DNA of 10,710 bases from an uncultured Fretibacterium sp. (GCA_937911045.1 CALEPX010000017.1:1-10710), one strand, 5' to 3'. Positions 1 to 8,582 are shown, counted from the first letter of the stretch. The notes: generated by a model not told the origin, from the sequence alone. A program made the numbers and translations.

Positions 1-546
1 CGTGCGTGTCCTTGTTCAGCGGCTTTGCGATACCACTTCACAGATTCGACATAATTCCGTTCAACGCCTCTGCTGTTTTCATACATATATCCGATATTGC
101 ATTGAGCGTATGCGTTTCCCTGTTCAGCGGCTTTTCTGTACCATTTCACGGCCTCGACATAATCCTGACCGACGCCTCTGCCGTTTTCGTACTTCACCCC
201 AAGATTATTCTGCGCTCGTGCGTGTCCTTGTTCAGCGGCTTTGCGATACCACTTCACAGATTCGACATAATCCTGTTCGACACCTCTGCCGTTTTCATAC
301 ATCAATCCGAGATTGCACTGGGCATTTGCGCGTCCCTGTTCTGCAGCTTTGCGATACCATTTGAGAGCTTCGACATAATCCTGACCGACACCTCTGCCGT
401 TTTCATACATCACCCCAAGATTATCTTGCGCGATTATATTTCCCTGCTCTGCGGATTTCCGGTACCAGTACACAGCTTCGGCGTAATTTTGCTTGACACC
501 TTTGCCGTTTTCGTAAATGACCCCGAGTGCGAGTTGGGCGTTTGGG
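1..546 (-). repeat. Five tandem 108-bp units encoding Sel1 repeats
   Basis: The 3' part of the giant gene is made of 108-bp units, each encoding one 36-residue Sel1 repeat. Some copies are nearly identical at DNA level: the first 55 bases of the window recur without change at 217-271, exactly two units away. The outermost copy (around 433-546, with GKGVKQNYAEAVYWYRKSAEQG) is the most diverged. The array runs off the left edge, so the copy number is unknown. High DNA identity implies recent duplication or gene conversion. Confidence 0.9.
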
Positions 547-3500
547 TCTCCGGCTTTGGCTTTTGCTTCAGTTGCGAGTTTTTCGCCGAATAAGTCGTCC
601 CATTTCTCCGAGAGTTTTCTGCCCTCAGAATCGTACTCAGCGTGAACGCGCCTCACTACAACATTGTCGCGATCATAGTAGATTCGCTCTGAGACTAGTC
701 CGCGGGAATTGTACACGTTCTCAAGCTTGTAATAGAACTGCAGCGAATCCGGATTATCCTCGGTGTTAAATAACTCGACACGCAGCAAATTTCCCATCAA
801 GTCGTAAGAATTTCTCCGGTGATGTTCGCTCTGGGAAAAGAAATTCTCAACGCGCCTGCATGGGTTATCGTTCGCGTCAAAATACCAGGTGTCCGTCAAA
901 TTCCCGTGCGTGTCATAAGCGTACTTAGTCTTGAAAACTTTATTTCGGGTGAGAGCTTTACCTTCTGAATCATAACTTGCCTCTGAGAGCTTACGCCCGA
1001 ACACGTCGTAACTAGTCACGTTGCTTTGAAGCAAATTATCGTCAGTGTCGTAAGCCCGGAGAATAATTTCACGTCCCAAAGCGTCATACTCGTACACGAG
1101 CCTGTGAACCCCGTTGACAGTGCCAGGTTTGCTGTAATCCTCGCTGTCGTAATATCGCAAACTCAGCCGCTTGCCTTTCGAATCATAAGTTCTGAGCGTG
1201 TGGAAAGTTCGGTTTTCCGTGCGGATTGGCTCAGCGTTCTTGCCGTAATACCAGTTCTCGATTTGATTGCCGAACACGTCGTATTTTGCGCGCATCATTG
1301 CGTGGTCGATTTGTCCGAAGAGCGTGAGTTTCCCGTCTGCGTCTAAGTAAGAAATCCTGATTTTGTTGCCGAATTGGTCGTACTCGCTTTTCACCGTCAG
1401 AATATCCGTGTGATTGCCCCTGTGTCTTAGCCCGTGCGCGGTGATTTCCCTGCCGAACGTGTCAAATTCGTATTCCTGAATCGTGCTTGGCTGCTTTTCG
1501 CCCCGTGTGTAAAAGAGCGTCTTGACTCTTCTGCCGTGAATGTCGTATTCAAGTTCGCGTCTGACATTTTCATCGGATTCGTTGTCGGTGTAGAGAACTT
1601 CTTCCCCGAGAGAGTTCAATCTGTAGCGTCGAGTTTCGCGCCCGTGAAGATCATATTCGCAGTATTCGTCACTGACCAGCCTGTCCAACATGTCCTGATA
1701 CTGGGAATTTTCCGGTCTGAGATATTGCGTGTGGATTAGATTGCCGTTGTTATCATACTTAAAGCGTTTCCCGGAGCAGTAATTTTCCCGGAACAGAATT
1801 GCTGGCTTGTCGTCCGGGTCATAATAGCTCTCGCTCACAAGATTTCCCAACGAATCATAATCGTATTTCACAGCCGAATAGCCTTTCGCACAATTTACGC
1901 GTTTGCCGTCGGTGCCGTAATATCGCGTACAAGTCTTCAGACCGTTATCGTCGTAATCGTTCTCAAATCTGGAATATGCCTCGGAATTAAAGACTGCTTT
2001 GCCATCAGTTCCAAGACATTGCGCCGAAATCAGATTCCCGTAATCGTACTCGTAGGCGTATTTTGCTACTCCTGATTTATCCGGGATTGGCTCAGCGTTC
2101 GTGTCGTAATACGCGATTGTGTCGCGATTGCCGTTGACGTAAGTGTAGCGTTCTTCAGCGAAACCGTTTGAGTTCAGGATTTTCTCGCCGTTCGTGTTCA
2201 TGTACGTGAAGCCCATGACTTTGTTCTCGGCTGGGTCATATGCGATTGAGTACGAGGCGTAACCGTTTTTGCCGAGCATGAGTTTGGCGTTTTGGTCGAG
2301 AAATTCGATTTTGTTGACGAAGCCGTTATTGTAGCTATATCTTGCAGCGTACACGTTATTATCACGATCTGAAATCGGCTTGCCGTTAATATCATGATAA
2401 GTTTCGAGTAAAACCTGTCCGTTACCGTTGAGTTCCCGGGAAATTTCTGAGTAACCGCCTGAACAAATGCTCTTCTCGTTGTTCACGTCATAGAAAGAAT
2501 ATTTTACGATTCTGCCGTTTGAATCATTCGTGAGTTCAATGCGGAAATAAGCGAGCGTATCCAGGCATGGTTCGTGATTCGTGTCGTAGCAGCTCAATGA
2601 TGTGAGGAATCCGTTCGTGTCATAAGTCTGGACGATTTCGTGAATTTTGTTGCGCTTATCGAGTGCGGGTTTTCCATCGGTGTCAAAAACTGCCAACTTG
2701 ACGGCGTTGCAATATTCATCGTAGCTGACAACTTCAAACGCATAGCCATTCTCGTTCGTAACAAGTTCCCCGTTCGCATCAACGTGCGAGGATTTCACAG
2801 GTCGCGGAAATTCCCCGTAATCGAAAGTTTCAGAACAAACTCCCTGAACCGGCGCAATTTTACCGTTCGCATCAAGATTGTGAATCGCAATGACACGTCC
2901 CAATTCATCGAGCGTGTAGCCCAAGCCCCATCTGCCTTTCGAATCACGCGTCGGATTTCCGAGCTTGTCATTTCCGCCGACACCGTCACTTCGAAAGAGT
3001 TTTTTCACAACGTAGCCGTTTGCGTCAAATTCGAGCGTCACACGAATGATATTTCCGGAGCTATGACTTGAGCTGTATTCGGGATTATAGCGATTCGAAT
3101 CATAATCTCCGGCTGTGTTCATCGGCAATGCGTATAAAATCTCGCTGCCAGCACAGTAAAAATCCGCAACTCTCTGGCTCAGATAACGCTTCCTGTAAAG
3201 TTTGTGTCTGTACAGGTCAAAGTACTCAACAGAATTATCGCTCAGGAATCTTATCATCGGCGGCTCAATCAGCGGCGTTACGATGCTTGGTTCAACGAGA
3301 ACTCCGGCAGAATTTACGCGTTCGATCTTCTGGACGTTGCCTCTCAGGAGCGTGAACTTGTACGTGTATTCCATTTTTGAGCGGTCTGCTTCTGACTCGA
3401 CTTCGAATAATCCGACAGGTTTTTCCCAGCGATAGACGTAAGCTTGGTAGTAATGCGTGTGAGGGATATTCTGCCAGACAAGTAATCCTGCGATGAATGC

Positions 3501-4070
3501 TAAAACTACAGCGATTGGCGTGAAAATAGCGATTCGTTTTCTCCGGAGCTGATCTTCATACGAGACGAAATTCTCAAGATCAAGTCCTAGCAACGTAGCA
3601 ATAACTCGCAAAAATGCTCCACGAATGCCAAATTTGCGCAAATCAATTCCGAGCGGTTCGAGTTCTTTTGGCAGTGCAAGAATCGCTGGTGGAAAGCACT
3701 CAAGTTCCGGATTATCAGCATGTGGCGTGCCGTCGATTATGAGCGGAATAATTCTGTTACCCTTGCCATTCTCGATGAAGTATTTGACCTCGTCGTTCAC
3801 GTAATCGGATTTCGCGCTGTTTGGGGAACAAATCAGGATCAGGAATTTCGACCTGCTCAGATTATTCTGGATTGCGTCCTGCAAAACGCTGCCGATCAAA
3901 TTCGATTCGTCGATGAAAATGGGTCTGAGATTCTTTGGCAAACCCGGGTTTGATTGCTGCAATTTCGACGGCAAATGATAACGCTGCAATCGTGCCTGAA
4001 GCTTCTTAGCGAGCCTGTGATCTTTGTGGCTGTAACTTATGAATGCGTAATATTCGAGTTTCTGTTCCAT
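1..4070 (-). CDS. Giant TIR - transmembrane - YD/RHS-like repeat - Sel1 repeat protein, 3' end outside window
   Basis: The frame is open from ATG at 4070 to the left edge (1356 complete codons, no stop seen). Residues 5-130 form a bacterial TIR domain: YYAFISYSHKD near the start and NSAKSDYVNDEV with Glu94, the position of the catalytic glutamate in NAD-cleaving TIR domains. Residues about 180-200 (IAIFTPIAVVLAFIAGLLVW) form one membrane segment. Residues about 335-1165 are a long tract of roughly 45-50-residue units with YD..G and YYD.DGKP motifs, related to YD/RHS-type repeats. From about residue 1172 there are five Sel1 repeats of 36 residues (LGVMYENGRGV..DYVEA.KWYRKAAEQG). Start choice: first ATG directly before the TIR fold; the Shine-Dalgarno signal is weak (GAGG, far upstream). 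It lies 38 bases after the HD gene, probably in the same operon. By inference it is a membrane-anchored TIR effector or sensor with a large interaction surface; TIR and Sel1 calls are firm, the role is not. Confidence 0.9.
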   Translation of the reverse strand, partial: MEQKLEYYAFISYSHKDHRLAKKLQARLQRYHLPSKLQQSNPGLPKNLRPIFIDESNLIGSVLQDAIQNNLSRSKFLILICSPNSAKSDYVNDEVKYFIENGKGNRIIPLIIDGTPHADNPELECFPPAILALPKELEPLGIDLRKFGIRGAFLRVIATLLGLDLENFVSYEDQLRRKRIAIFTPIAVVLAFIAGLLVWQNIPHTHYYQAYVYRWEKPVGLFEVESEADRSKMEYTYKFTLLRGNVQKIERVNSAGVLVEPSIVTPLIEPPMIRFLSDNSVEYFDLYRHKLYRKRYLSQRVADFYCAGSEILYALPMNTAGDYDSNRYNPEYSSSHSSGNIIRVTLEFDANGYVVKKLFRSDGVGGNDKLGNPTRDSKGRWGLGYTLDELGRVIAIHNLDANGKIAPVQGVCSETFDYGEFPRPVKSSHVDANGELVTNENGYAFEVVSYDEYCNAVKLAVFDTDGKPALDKRNKIHEIVQTYDTNGFLTSLSCYDTNHEPCLDTLAYFRIELTNDSNGRIVKYSFYDVNNEKSICSGGYSEISRELNGNGQVLLETYHDINGKPISDRDNNVYAARYSYNNGFVNKIEFLDQNAKLMLGKNGYASYSIAYDPAENKVMGFTYMNTNGEKILNSNGFAEERYTYVNGNRDTIAYYDTNAEPIPDKSGVAKYAYEYDYGNLISAQCLGTDGKAVFNSEAYSRFENDYDDNGLKTCTRYYGTDGKRVNCAKGYSAVKYDYDSLGNLVSESYYDPDDKPAILFRENYCSGKRFKYDNNGNLIHTQYLRPENSQYQDMLDRLVSDEYCEYDLHGRETRRYRLNSLGEEVLYTDNESDENVRRELEYDIHGRRVKTLFYTRGEKQPSTIQEYEFDTFGREITAHGLRHRGNHTDILTVKSEYDQFGNKIRISYLDADGKLTLFGQIDHAMMRAKYDVFGNQIENWYYGKNAEPIRTENRTFHTLRTYDSKGKRLSLRYYDSEDYSKPGTVNGVHRLVYEYDALGREIILRAYDTDDNLLQSNVTSYDVFGRKLSEASYDSEGKALTRNKVFKTKYAYDTHGNLTDTWYFDANDNPCRRVENFFSQSEHHRRNSYDLMGNLLRVELFNTEDNPDSLQFYYKLENVYNSRGLVSERIYYDRDNVVVRRVHAEYDSEGRKLSEKWDDLFGEKLATEAKAKAGDPNAQLALGVIYENGKGVKQNYAEAVYWYRKSAEQGNIIAQDNLGVMYENGRGVGQDYVEALKWYRKAAEQGRANAQCNLGLMYENGRGVEQDYVESVKWYRKAAEQGHARAQNNLGVKYENGRGVGQDYVEAVKWYRKAAEQGNAYAQCNIGYMYENSRGVERNYVESVKWYRKAAEQGHA

Positions 4071-4108
4071 TATGATTATATATAATTCGCCTCACATTCG
4101 TCGGGTTC

Positions 4109-4561
4109 TCAATTTGATTCCAAGAACGCAATCGCCGCGGCGTATTTCTGCAAGCGTTTTTCACGTGAACGCAGCTCGTGTTGATTTTCCGCGGGAGGCA
4201 GGCGTGTCAAATCCGAGTTGTGACGCAAGTCTGCCAGTTTGACTTTCTTTGCCAGCGGATTCGCCTTGATATTTTCGATATATTCTCCCAAATACGGCAC
4301 GTGTTCTTCATGCGTGAGACATTTCACAGCCGAGATAATTTCGTTCGGAAAACCCTGAGCCTGCAAATCCTCCAGCGTCATATCCGTGTCTTCAACTACG
4401 TCATGCAACAGAGCGACACAAATTGCGTACTCGTCCGTGCCCATTTGTTCCGCTAAATGATACGGGTGAAATACGTACGGCAGACCTGATTTGTCAATCT
4501 GTCCGTTATGTTGCCTGTACGAGATCCGCATTGCTTTCTTAGTCAAGTCAGTGTACAACAT
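4109..4561 (-). CDS. Small HD-domain phosphohydrolase, SpoT/Mesh1-like
   Basis: 150-residue single-domain protein. Motifs of the RelA/SpoT-type HD hydrolase are in the right order: His32 in FHPYHLA, the HD pair at 53-54 in LLHDVVEDTDMT, and Asp111 in VKLADLRHNSD. These residues bind the divalent metal in this superfamily. Stand-alone proteins of this size (Mesh1-like) hydrolyse (p)ppGpp or similar nucleotides such as NADPH; which substrate applies here cannot be read from sequence. There is no synthetase, TGS or ACT domain. The ATG at 4561 overlaps the end of the upstream NYN gene by 14 bases, which suggests translational coupling, and no clear ribosome binding site of its own is seen. The next gene, the TIR protein, starts 38 bases downstream. 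HD family: confident. Alarmone hydrolase activity: inference. Confidence 0.88.
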   Translation of the reverse strand: MLYTDLTKKAMRISYRQHNGQIDKSGLPYVFHPYHLAEQMGTDEYAICVALLHDVVEDTDMTLEDLQAQGFPNEIISAVKCLTHEEHVPYLGEYIENIKANPLAKKVKLADLRHNSDLTRLPPAENQHELRSREKRLQKYAAAIAFLESN

Positions 4562-5357
4562 ATTTTTGTGCGTTTCGAGTTTTTTTCTTGCTGCTCTTGC
4601 TGCTAACGGTTGGGATTGCTTTTTTCAACTTGACGTAGCATACCGTGGGAAGTCCGGGTCTTGGGTGTTCGTCTTTGACATCGATTATGTTTTTGTAGCG
4701 TTCGACCAACAATTTGAGTTTCTCATAGCCGTAATTTCTGGAATCGAAGCCCGGAATCTGTTGACGCAAGTAATTCCCCACGACTGAGAGATTCTTCCAT
4801 TCATCGACGGCGTAATCGCAAATTATCTGAATCACTGTATCAATCGACGGAATATCGACTGGGTCCTCGTTTTCATTTGCGTTTTCCTTTTCAAGTGATT
4901 CGTTGCGCCCGTAAATCACGTCCAGTAAGCGAAATTCGTCACAAGCGCGTACCAGAGCCATTTTTGTTTTAGTCTCGCCCATGCCGATGACTTTAATCTC
5001 ATGTTCGCGTAATTTGTAAACGAGATTTGTGAAATCGCTATCACTGCTTATCAGGAACACGACATCAACATGCGTTGTGTAAATCATTTCCATTGCATCT
5101 ATTGTGAGTGCCTGATCTGCGACGCTTTTGCCTTTACCGGCTATGTAATCGATCTGGAGCATCGGCGTAATTCCCCACAGCGGCATGTCACTGTACCAAG
5201 CTTTGGTCGAGAGATTCGAAACTGATCCGTAGAGGCGGCGTATTTTGATATTACCTTCCTGCTCAGCTTCACGAATTATGTTCTCGATATATTTGTGCGA
5301 AACGTTATCCCCGTCGATTAATATCGCAACCTGTTTTTCTGACAATTTCCCTTCCAA
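4548..5357 (-). CDS. NYN (LabA/PIN-like) domain protein with C-terminal OST-HTH/LOTUS-like domain
   Basis: 269-residue protein with the start set at TTG 5357. Residues 8-130 form a NYN/PIN-like nuclease fold: QVAILIDGDN with Asp15 and Asp17, GKSVADQALTIDAM with Asp81 and Asp87, and LISSDSDF with Asp106 and Asp108 are the expected acidic metal-binding residues. Residues about 165-235 (PSIDTVIQIICDYAVDEW to LLVERYKNIIDV) resemble an OST-HTH/LOTUS winged helix, an RNA-binding partner domain often fused to NYN. The end is basic (KKAIPTVSSKSSKKKTRN). By family this is a predicted metal-dependent RNase. An in-frame ATG lies at 5504, but it is upstream of the promoter at 5400-5429, while TTG 5357 has AGGAGG seven bases before it and sits just ahead of the first NYN strand. 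First gene of the NYN-HD-TIR operon. Confidence 0.87.
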   Translation of the reverse strand: MEGKLSEKQVAILIDGDNVSHKYIENIIREAEQEGNIKIRRLYGSVSNLSTKAWYSDMPLWGITPMLQIDYIAGKGKSVADQALTIDAMEMIYTTHVDVVFLISSDSDFTNLVYKLREHEIKVIGMGETKTKMALVRACDEFRLLDVIYGRNESLEKENANENEDPVDIPSIDTVIQIICDYAVDEWKNLSVVGNYLRQQIPGFDSRNYGYEKLKLLVERYKNIIDVKDEHPRPGLPTVCYVKLKKAIPTVSSKSSKKKTRNAQKYVVH

Positions 5358-5364
5358 TTCGCAT

Positions 5365-5370
5365 CCTCCT
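5365..5370 (-). promoter_or_regulatory. Ribosome binding site AGGAGG deciding the TTG start of the NYN gene
   Basis: On the minus strand AGGAGG is followed by seven bases and then TTG at 5357. This is a perfect Shine-Dalgarno at ideal spacing and argues against the longer ORF that begins at ATG 5504. Confidence 0.8.
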
Positions 5371-5399
5371 GTAAAATCACATACTCCCGAATTTCTCGC

Positions 5400-5429
5400 A
5401 TTATACAACTCGTGAACGAAAAGTGTCAA
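5400..5429 (-). promoter_or_regulatory. Sigma-70-type promoter of the NYN-HD-TIR operon
   Basis: On the minus strand there is a perfect -35 TTGACA (5429-5424), an 18-base spacer and a perfect -10 TATAAT (5405-5400). Transcription would start near 5393, about 35 bases before the TTG start codon. No operator is obvious around it. Confidence 0.8.
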
Positions 5430-5530
5430 TGCAAGTTTCGCGGCAAGTTTCTCACGGGTAATCGCCAAAAATTCCGTAAAAATACTCTTATGCGATTGGG
5501 GCAATTCCTAGTTAAATTATTATTCGTAGT

Positions 5531-5546
5531 AGAACTTTTGAGTTCT
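5531..5546. promoter_or_regulatory. Perfect 6-bp inverted repeat upstream of recD2
   Basis: AGAACT, a four-base TTTG loop and AGTTCT form a perfect palindromic hairpin in the divergent intergenic region, about 60 bases before recD2. There is no T-run after it, so it is not a normal terminator. It could be an operator or an RNA hairpin in the recD2 leader. Confidence 0.4.
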
Positions 5547-5570
5547 GGTGTGAAATATGGTGTGAAATAT
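5547..5570 (+). repeat. 12-bp perfect tandem duplication in the recD2 leader
   Basis: GGTGTGAAATAT occurs twice in direct succession (5547-5558 and 5559-5570), immediately after the hairpin at 5531-5546. A 12-base part of it, GTGTGAAATATG, recurs in inverted orientation just after recD2 (7780-7791). The function is unknown; a doubled regulator site is possible. Confidence 0.7.
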
Positions 5571-5603
5571 GAAAATTTTGTTTGTTACGGAGCGATTGCA
5601 TAA

Positions 5604-7769
5604 TTGTATAACATGGAAAAACTTAACTGTATAATTGAGCGAATAACTTATCATAACGAGACTAACGGCTTCTCGGTTGTGAAAGTCGTGGCGAATGGGT
5701 TCCCGGATATTGTCACGGCGGTTGGAGCAATGCCTGAAGTTCGCGTTGGTGCCATGTTCGAGCTTTGCGGCGAATGGAGAATAAATCCCAAGTACGGTCA
5801 AGAATTCGTCTTTCAAACTTGCGAGGAAGTTCTGCCTGCGACGGTAACTGGGATCAAGAAATATCTTGGCAGCGGCTTAATCAAAGGTATCGGACCGATT
5901 TATGCGGAGCGAATTGTTGACGTATTCGGCGAAAATACTATTAAGATTCTCGACAATGATCCGGACAGATTATGCGAAGTCCCTGGCATCGGGAAAAAAC
6001 GCCTTGAGCAAATCAAACAGAGCTGGCTCGAACAAAGAGAAGTCAGGAACATAATGATATTCTTGCAATCACACGAGGTAAGCACATCACTTGCTACGAA
6101 AATCTACAAGCAATACGGTTCTCGTTCAATTCAGAGCGTAACTGAAAATCCGTACAGGCTTGCTGATGAAATTTGGGGTGTTGGCTTCAAGACGGCGGAT
6201 CAGATTGCGAAGAAACTCGGCTTTGGTCATGAAAGAATCGAACGGCTCAGAAGCGGCATTCTATACACGCTGAATAAATTCTCGGAGTCCGGAAACTGTT
6301 TCGCGTACAAAGACGAACTTGTTCAAGCGGCATGTGAGCTGCTGGAAGTTGAGGAATCACTTTTGGAAACGCCGTTGCAGAAAATGCTCGCAGCCAAGGA
6401 AATCATACGTGAAGAGTCCTCCGGGAGAAGCGATGCGATATATTTGCCCGTGTATTATTACTCAGAAATCGGGACTGCGAAACGATTGCTTGAGCTTATG
6501 GGTTCGTCGTCATTAATCAGGATTCGCCACGAATTTGACGCGCCTGAGCCGGACACAATTCACTATGACGAGGCACAACTTGAAGCGATCAAAGCTGCTC
6601 TCAAAAACAAAGTCATGGTTTTAACCGGAGGTCCAGGAACAGGCAAGACTACGACAACACTCGGGATAATTCAGGCGTATCGTAATGCCGGCGCAAAAAT
6701 TCTCTTGGCTGCTCCGACGGGACGTGCTGCGAAACGAATGTCCGAAGTCTGCAAAATGGAAGCGAAGACTATTCACAGATTACTCGAAATGCGGCCGCAA
6801 GAGGGCTTCCAGCGTAACGAGGATAACCCGCTTCATGGCGACGTATTAATCGTTGACGAATGCTCAATGATCGATATTATCCTGATGAATGCTTTACTCA
6901 GGGCTGTTCCGGATAGTATGACTGTGATCTTAGTAGGCGATGTTGACCAGTTACCCAGCGTTGGTGCAGGGAAAGTCTTAGCTGATATTTTGGCTTCAGG
7001 AGCGATTCCGTTTGTTAAGCTCAGCAAGATTTTCAGGCAGGCGCAAAAGAGCAGGATAATCACGAATGCGCACAAGATCAATCATGGAGAGATGCCATTT
7101 TTGACGGATCGTGCTTCAGATTTTCTGTTTTTCCCCGAAGAAGGCGGCGCAACTTCAGCCGAAAACAGTGCAAGAGCTGCGGACAGAATCATAAATTTGT
7201 GCGTTGATGTTTTGCCTAGACGAGGGATAAAAGCTAGCGAGATTCAGATTTTAACTCCGATGAGGCGCGGAGAGACAGGTTCGGCGAATTTGAATTTGCG
7301 TTTACAGGCTGCGTTGAATCCGGAAGGAGCGAGTTTGAAGAGGGCTGGCACTGATTATCGCATAAATGACCGTGTTATGCAGATCAGGAATAATTACGAC
7401 AAAGGGATTTTCAACGGGGATATTGGCTTTATTGCGGCAGTGAATCTTGAGGACAACGAATTGGTCGTGAATTTTGACGACAGGCTTGTGAAATATGACA
7501 TTACAGACCTTGACGAGCTTGTTCTGGCATATGCGACGACGATACACAAATCTCAAGGGAGCGAATTTCCGTATGTAATCATGCCGTTGATGATGAGCCA
7601 TTACATGATGCTGCAGCGGAATCTGCTTTACACGGGAGTAACCAGAGCCAAAGAGGGCTTGATTCTGATTGGTGAGAAAAAAGCTGTTTACATTGCCGTA
7701 AAGAATGACAAAATCACGGAACGAAATACTAGACTAACACAGAGGCTTTTTCTCGGTAAACGCTCTTGA
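5604..7769 (+). CDS. recD2: RecD2-type ATP-dependent DNA helicase (SF1B)
   Basis: 721 residues, the usual length for RecD2, a 5'-3' superfamily 1B helicase acting in DNA repair and recombination outside a RecBCD complex. The N-terminal region has an OB-like part (about 1-80, opening CIIERITYHNETNGFSVVKV) and tandem helix-hairpin-helix segments (about 85-230, including VPGIGKKRLEQIKQSW and WGVGFKTADQIAKKLG). The motor follows: Walker A GGPGTGKT at 342-349, Walker B DVLIVDECSM at 413-422, motif III VGDVDQLPSVGAGKV at 444-458, TIHKSQGSE at 646-654 and NLLYTGVTRAKEGL with Arg681 near the end. All motifs are intact. The start is either TTG 5604 (GGAG at 5589-5592, 11 bases ahead) or ATG 5613, which is rather far from that site; the protein changes by only three residues. 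It is divergent from the NYN operon and no terminator hairpin is seen after its stop. Confidence 0.95.
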   Translation: MYNMEKLNCIIERITYHNETNGFSVVKVVANGFPDIVTAVGAMPEVRVGAMFELCGEWRINPKYGQEFVFQTCEEVLPATVTGIKKYLGSGLIKGIGPIYAERIVDVFGENTIKILDNDPDRLCEVPGIGKKRLEQIKQSWLEQREVRNIMIFLQSHEVSTSLATKIYKQYGSRSIQSVTENPYRLADEIWGVGFKTADQIAKKLGFGHERIERLRSGILYTLNKFSESGNCFAYKDELVQAACELLEVEESLLETPLQKMLAAKEIIREESSGRSDAIYLPVYYYSEIGTAKRLLELMGSSSLIRIRHEFDAPEPDTIHYDEAQLEAIKAALKNKVMVLTGGPGTGKTTTTLGIIQAYRNAGAKILLAAPTGRAAKRMSEVCKMEAKTIHRLLEMRPQEGFQRNEDNPLHGDVLIVDECSMIDIILMNALLRAVPDSMTVILVGDVDQLPSVGAGKVLADILASGAIPFVKLSKIFRQAQKSRIITNAHKINHGEMPFLTDRASDFLFFPEEGGATSAENSARAADRIINLCVDVLPRRGIKASEIQILTPMRRGETGSANLNLRLQAALNPEGASLKRAGTDYRINDRVMQIRNNYDKGIFNGDIGFIAAVNLEDNELVVNFDDRLVKYDITDLDELVLAYATTIHKSQGSEFPYVIMPLMMSHYMMLQRNLLYTGVTRAKEGLILIGEKKAVYIAVKNDKITERNTRLTQRLFLGKRS

Positions 7770-7931
7770 TTCTACGCAACATATTTCACACTACAAAGGT
7801 ATGTTCATCACAATAATCCCCTGCAAACAGAAGCAAATTCAGAACTTTAACGACCATCTGAGTTTTCTATCAAGCTAAAGCTCCACGATTCTTTGTAACT
7901 ACTAAAGACCCTTCTCGTATATTATTACCTA
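7770..7931. other. AT-rich intergenic segment after recD2
   Basis: No gene or clear terminator is visible in these 162 bases. The only notable element is ATATTTCACAC at 7781-7791, an inverted copy of the duplicated leader motif upstream of recD2. The change to lower GC and broken genes starts here. Confidence 0.5.
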
Positions 7932-8567
7932 TTATTTCTTAGCTCTACCAATTTTTACAGTAATCCATGTCCTTCTGCCTTACCAAATGCCAATTCCCTA
8001 ATATTCTTCTACTGCAGGAACTCGTTCTTCGCTCCAATGTCCCTTAGCAAAAACTTTTCAAGCGGATAGTTTTGATAATACATTCTTTCCCGAACATACT
8101 CGATAAGAGCCTTTACATTCAGCAGGTTCTTTAATTTTAGCTACTTTGCTGTTCATAAATATCGAAGCTAGTTTTTCCTTCTCAGATTCTGAAAAAATAT
8201 CTGTTTCTTTTTCGAGAAAATCTCCACTGATGTATGCCTGCCTGTCAATAATACCTGCATCATTATCTGTAAGTTTGAATACGATAGAATGCCAGCCGTC
8301 CTCATCATTTTTACGCACTATCAGCTTGTCATTTTGGGAACGATTGCTCTGAAACAAACTATTTCCATTTTTCGGTTCATCATGTACATTAACTTTTTCG
8401 CCTTTAATTTTGCATAAATTCGTCAGTGTAGCGTTTTCAGATCATTCATCATTCTCATAATTGCGGATTTAAAAATACCCGTTTCCTTTCCACGCACGTT
8501 CGTAAACAGTTTCGTCCCCATCCATTTCATTTTCGACAAATTCTACTTAATAAGCATATTTGGTCAT
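7932..8567 (-). pseudogene. SH3b-like protein pseudogene with several in-frame stops and no frameshift
   Basis: One minus-strand frame reads coherently for about 210 codons from ATG 8567 (MTKYAY) to TAA 7932 (ending TVKIGRAKK). It is interrupted by TAA 8547-8549, TAA 8469-8471, TGA 8442-8444, TGA 8058-8060, TAG 7998-8000 and TAA 7980-7982. Protein-like sequence continues in the same frame on both sides of each (ETVYERAWKGNGYF before a stop, IRNYENDE after it). The central part, CKIKGEKVNVHDEP, then DKLIVRKNDEDGWHSIVF and RQAYISGDF, resembles a bacterial SH3b domain (VNVRxxP start, LIV, GW, GYV-like end). The longest uninterrupted piece, 8058-8357 (99 codons from TTG), could still be translated. 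Whether the part below 8058 belongs to the same ancestral gene is inference. No signal peptide is seen. Confidence 0.55.
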
Positions 8568-8582
8568 TTTTGGTTAATTCCT

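Noticed and set aside
6..593. 195-codon plus-strand ORF (and the overlapping 120-codon one)
   Set aside because: Antisense shadow of the Sel1-encoding repeats; its periodic sequence follows the 108-bp units of the minus-strand gene.
1026..3435. Several plus- and minus-strand ORFs of 60-145 codons
   Set aside because: All lie in other frames of the continuous minus-strand TIR/YD-repeat gene and lack ribosome binding sites or recognisable domains.
5900..7601. ORFs of 61-99 codons overlapping recD2
   Set aside because: Shadows of recD2, whose helicase motifs are complete in the plus frame.
8146..8352. 68-codon plus-strand ORF
   Set aside because: Antisense to the SH3b-like pseudogene; low-complexity Ser/Phe composition.
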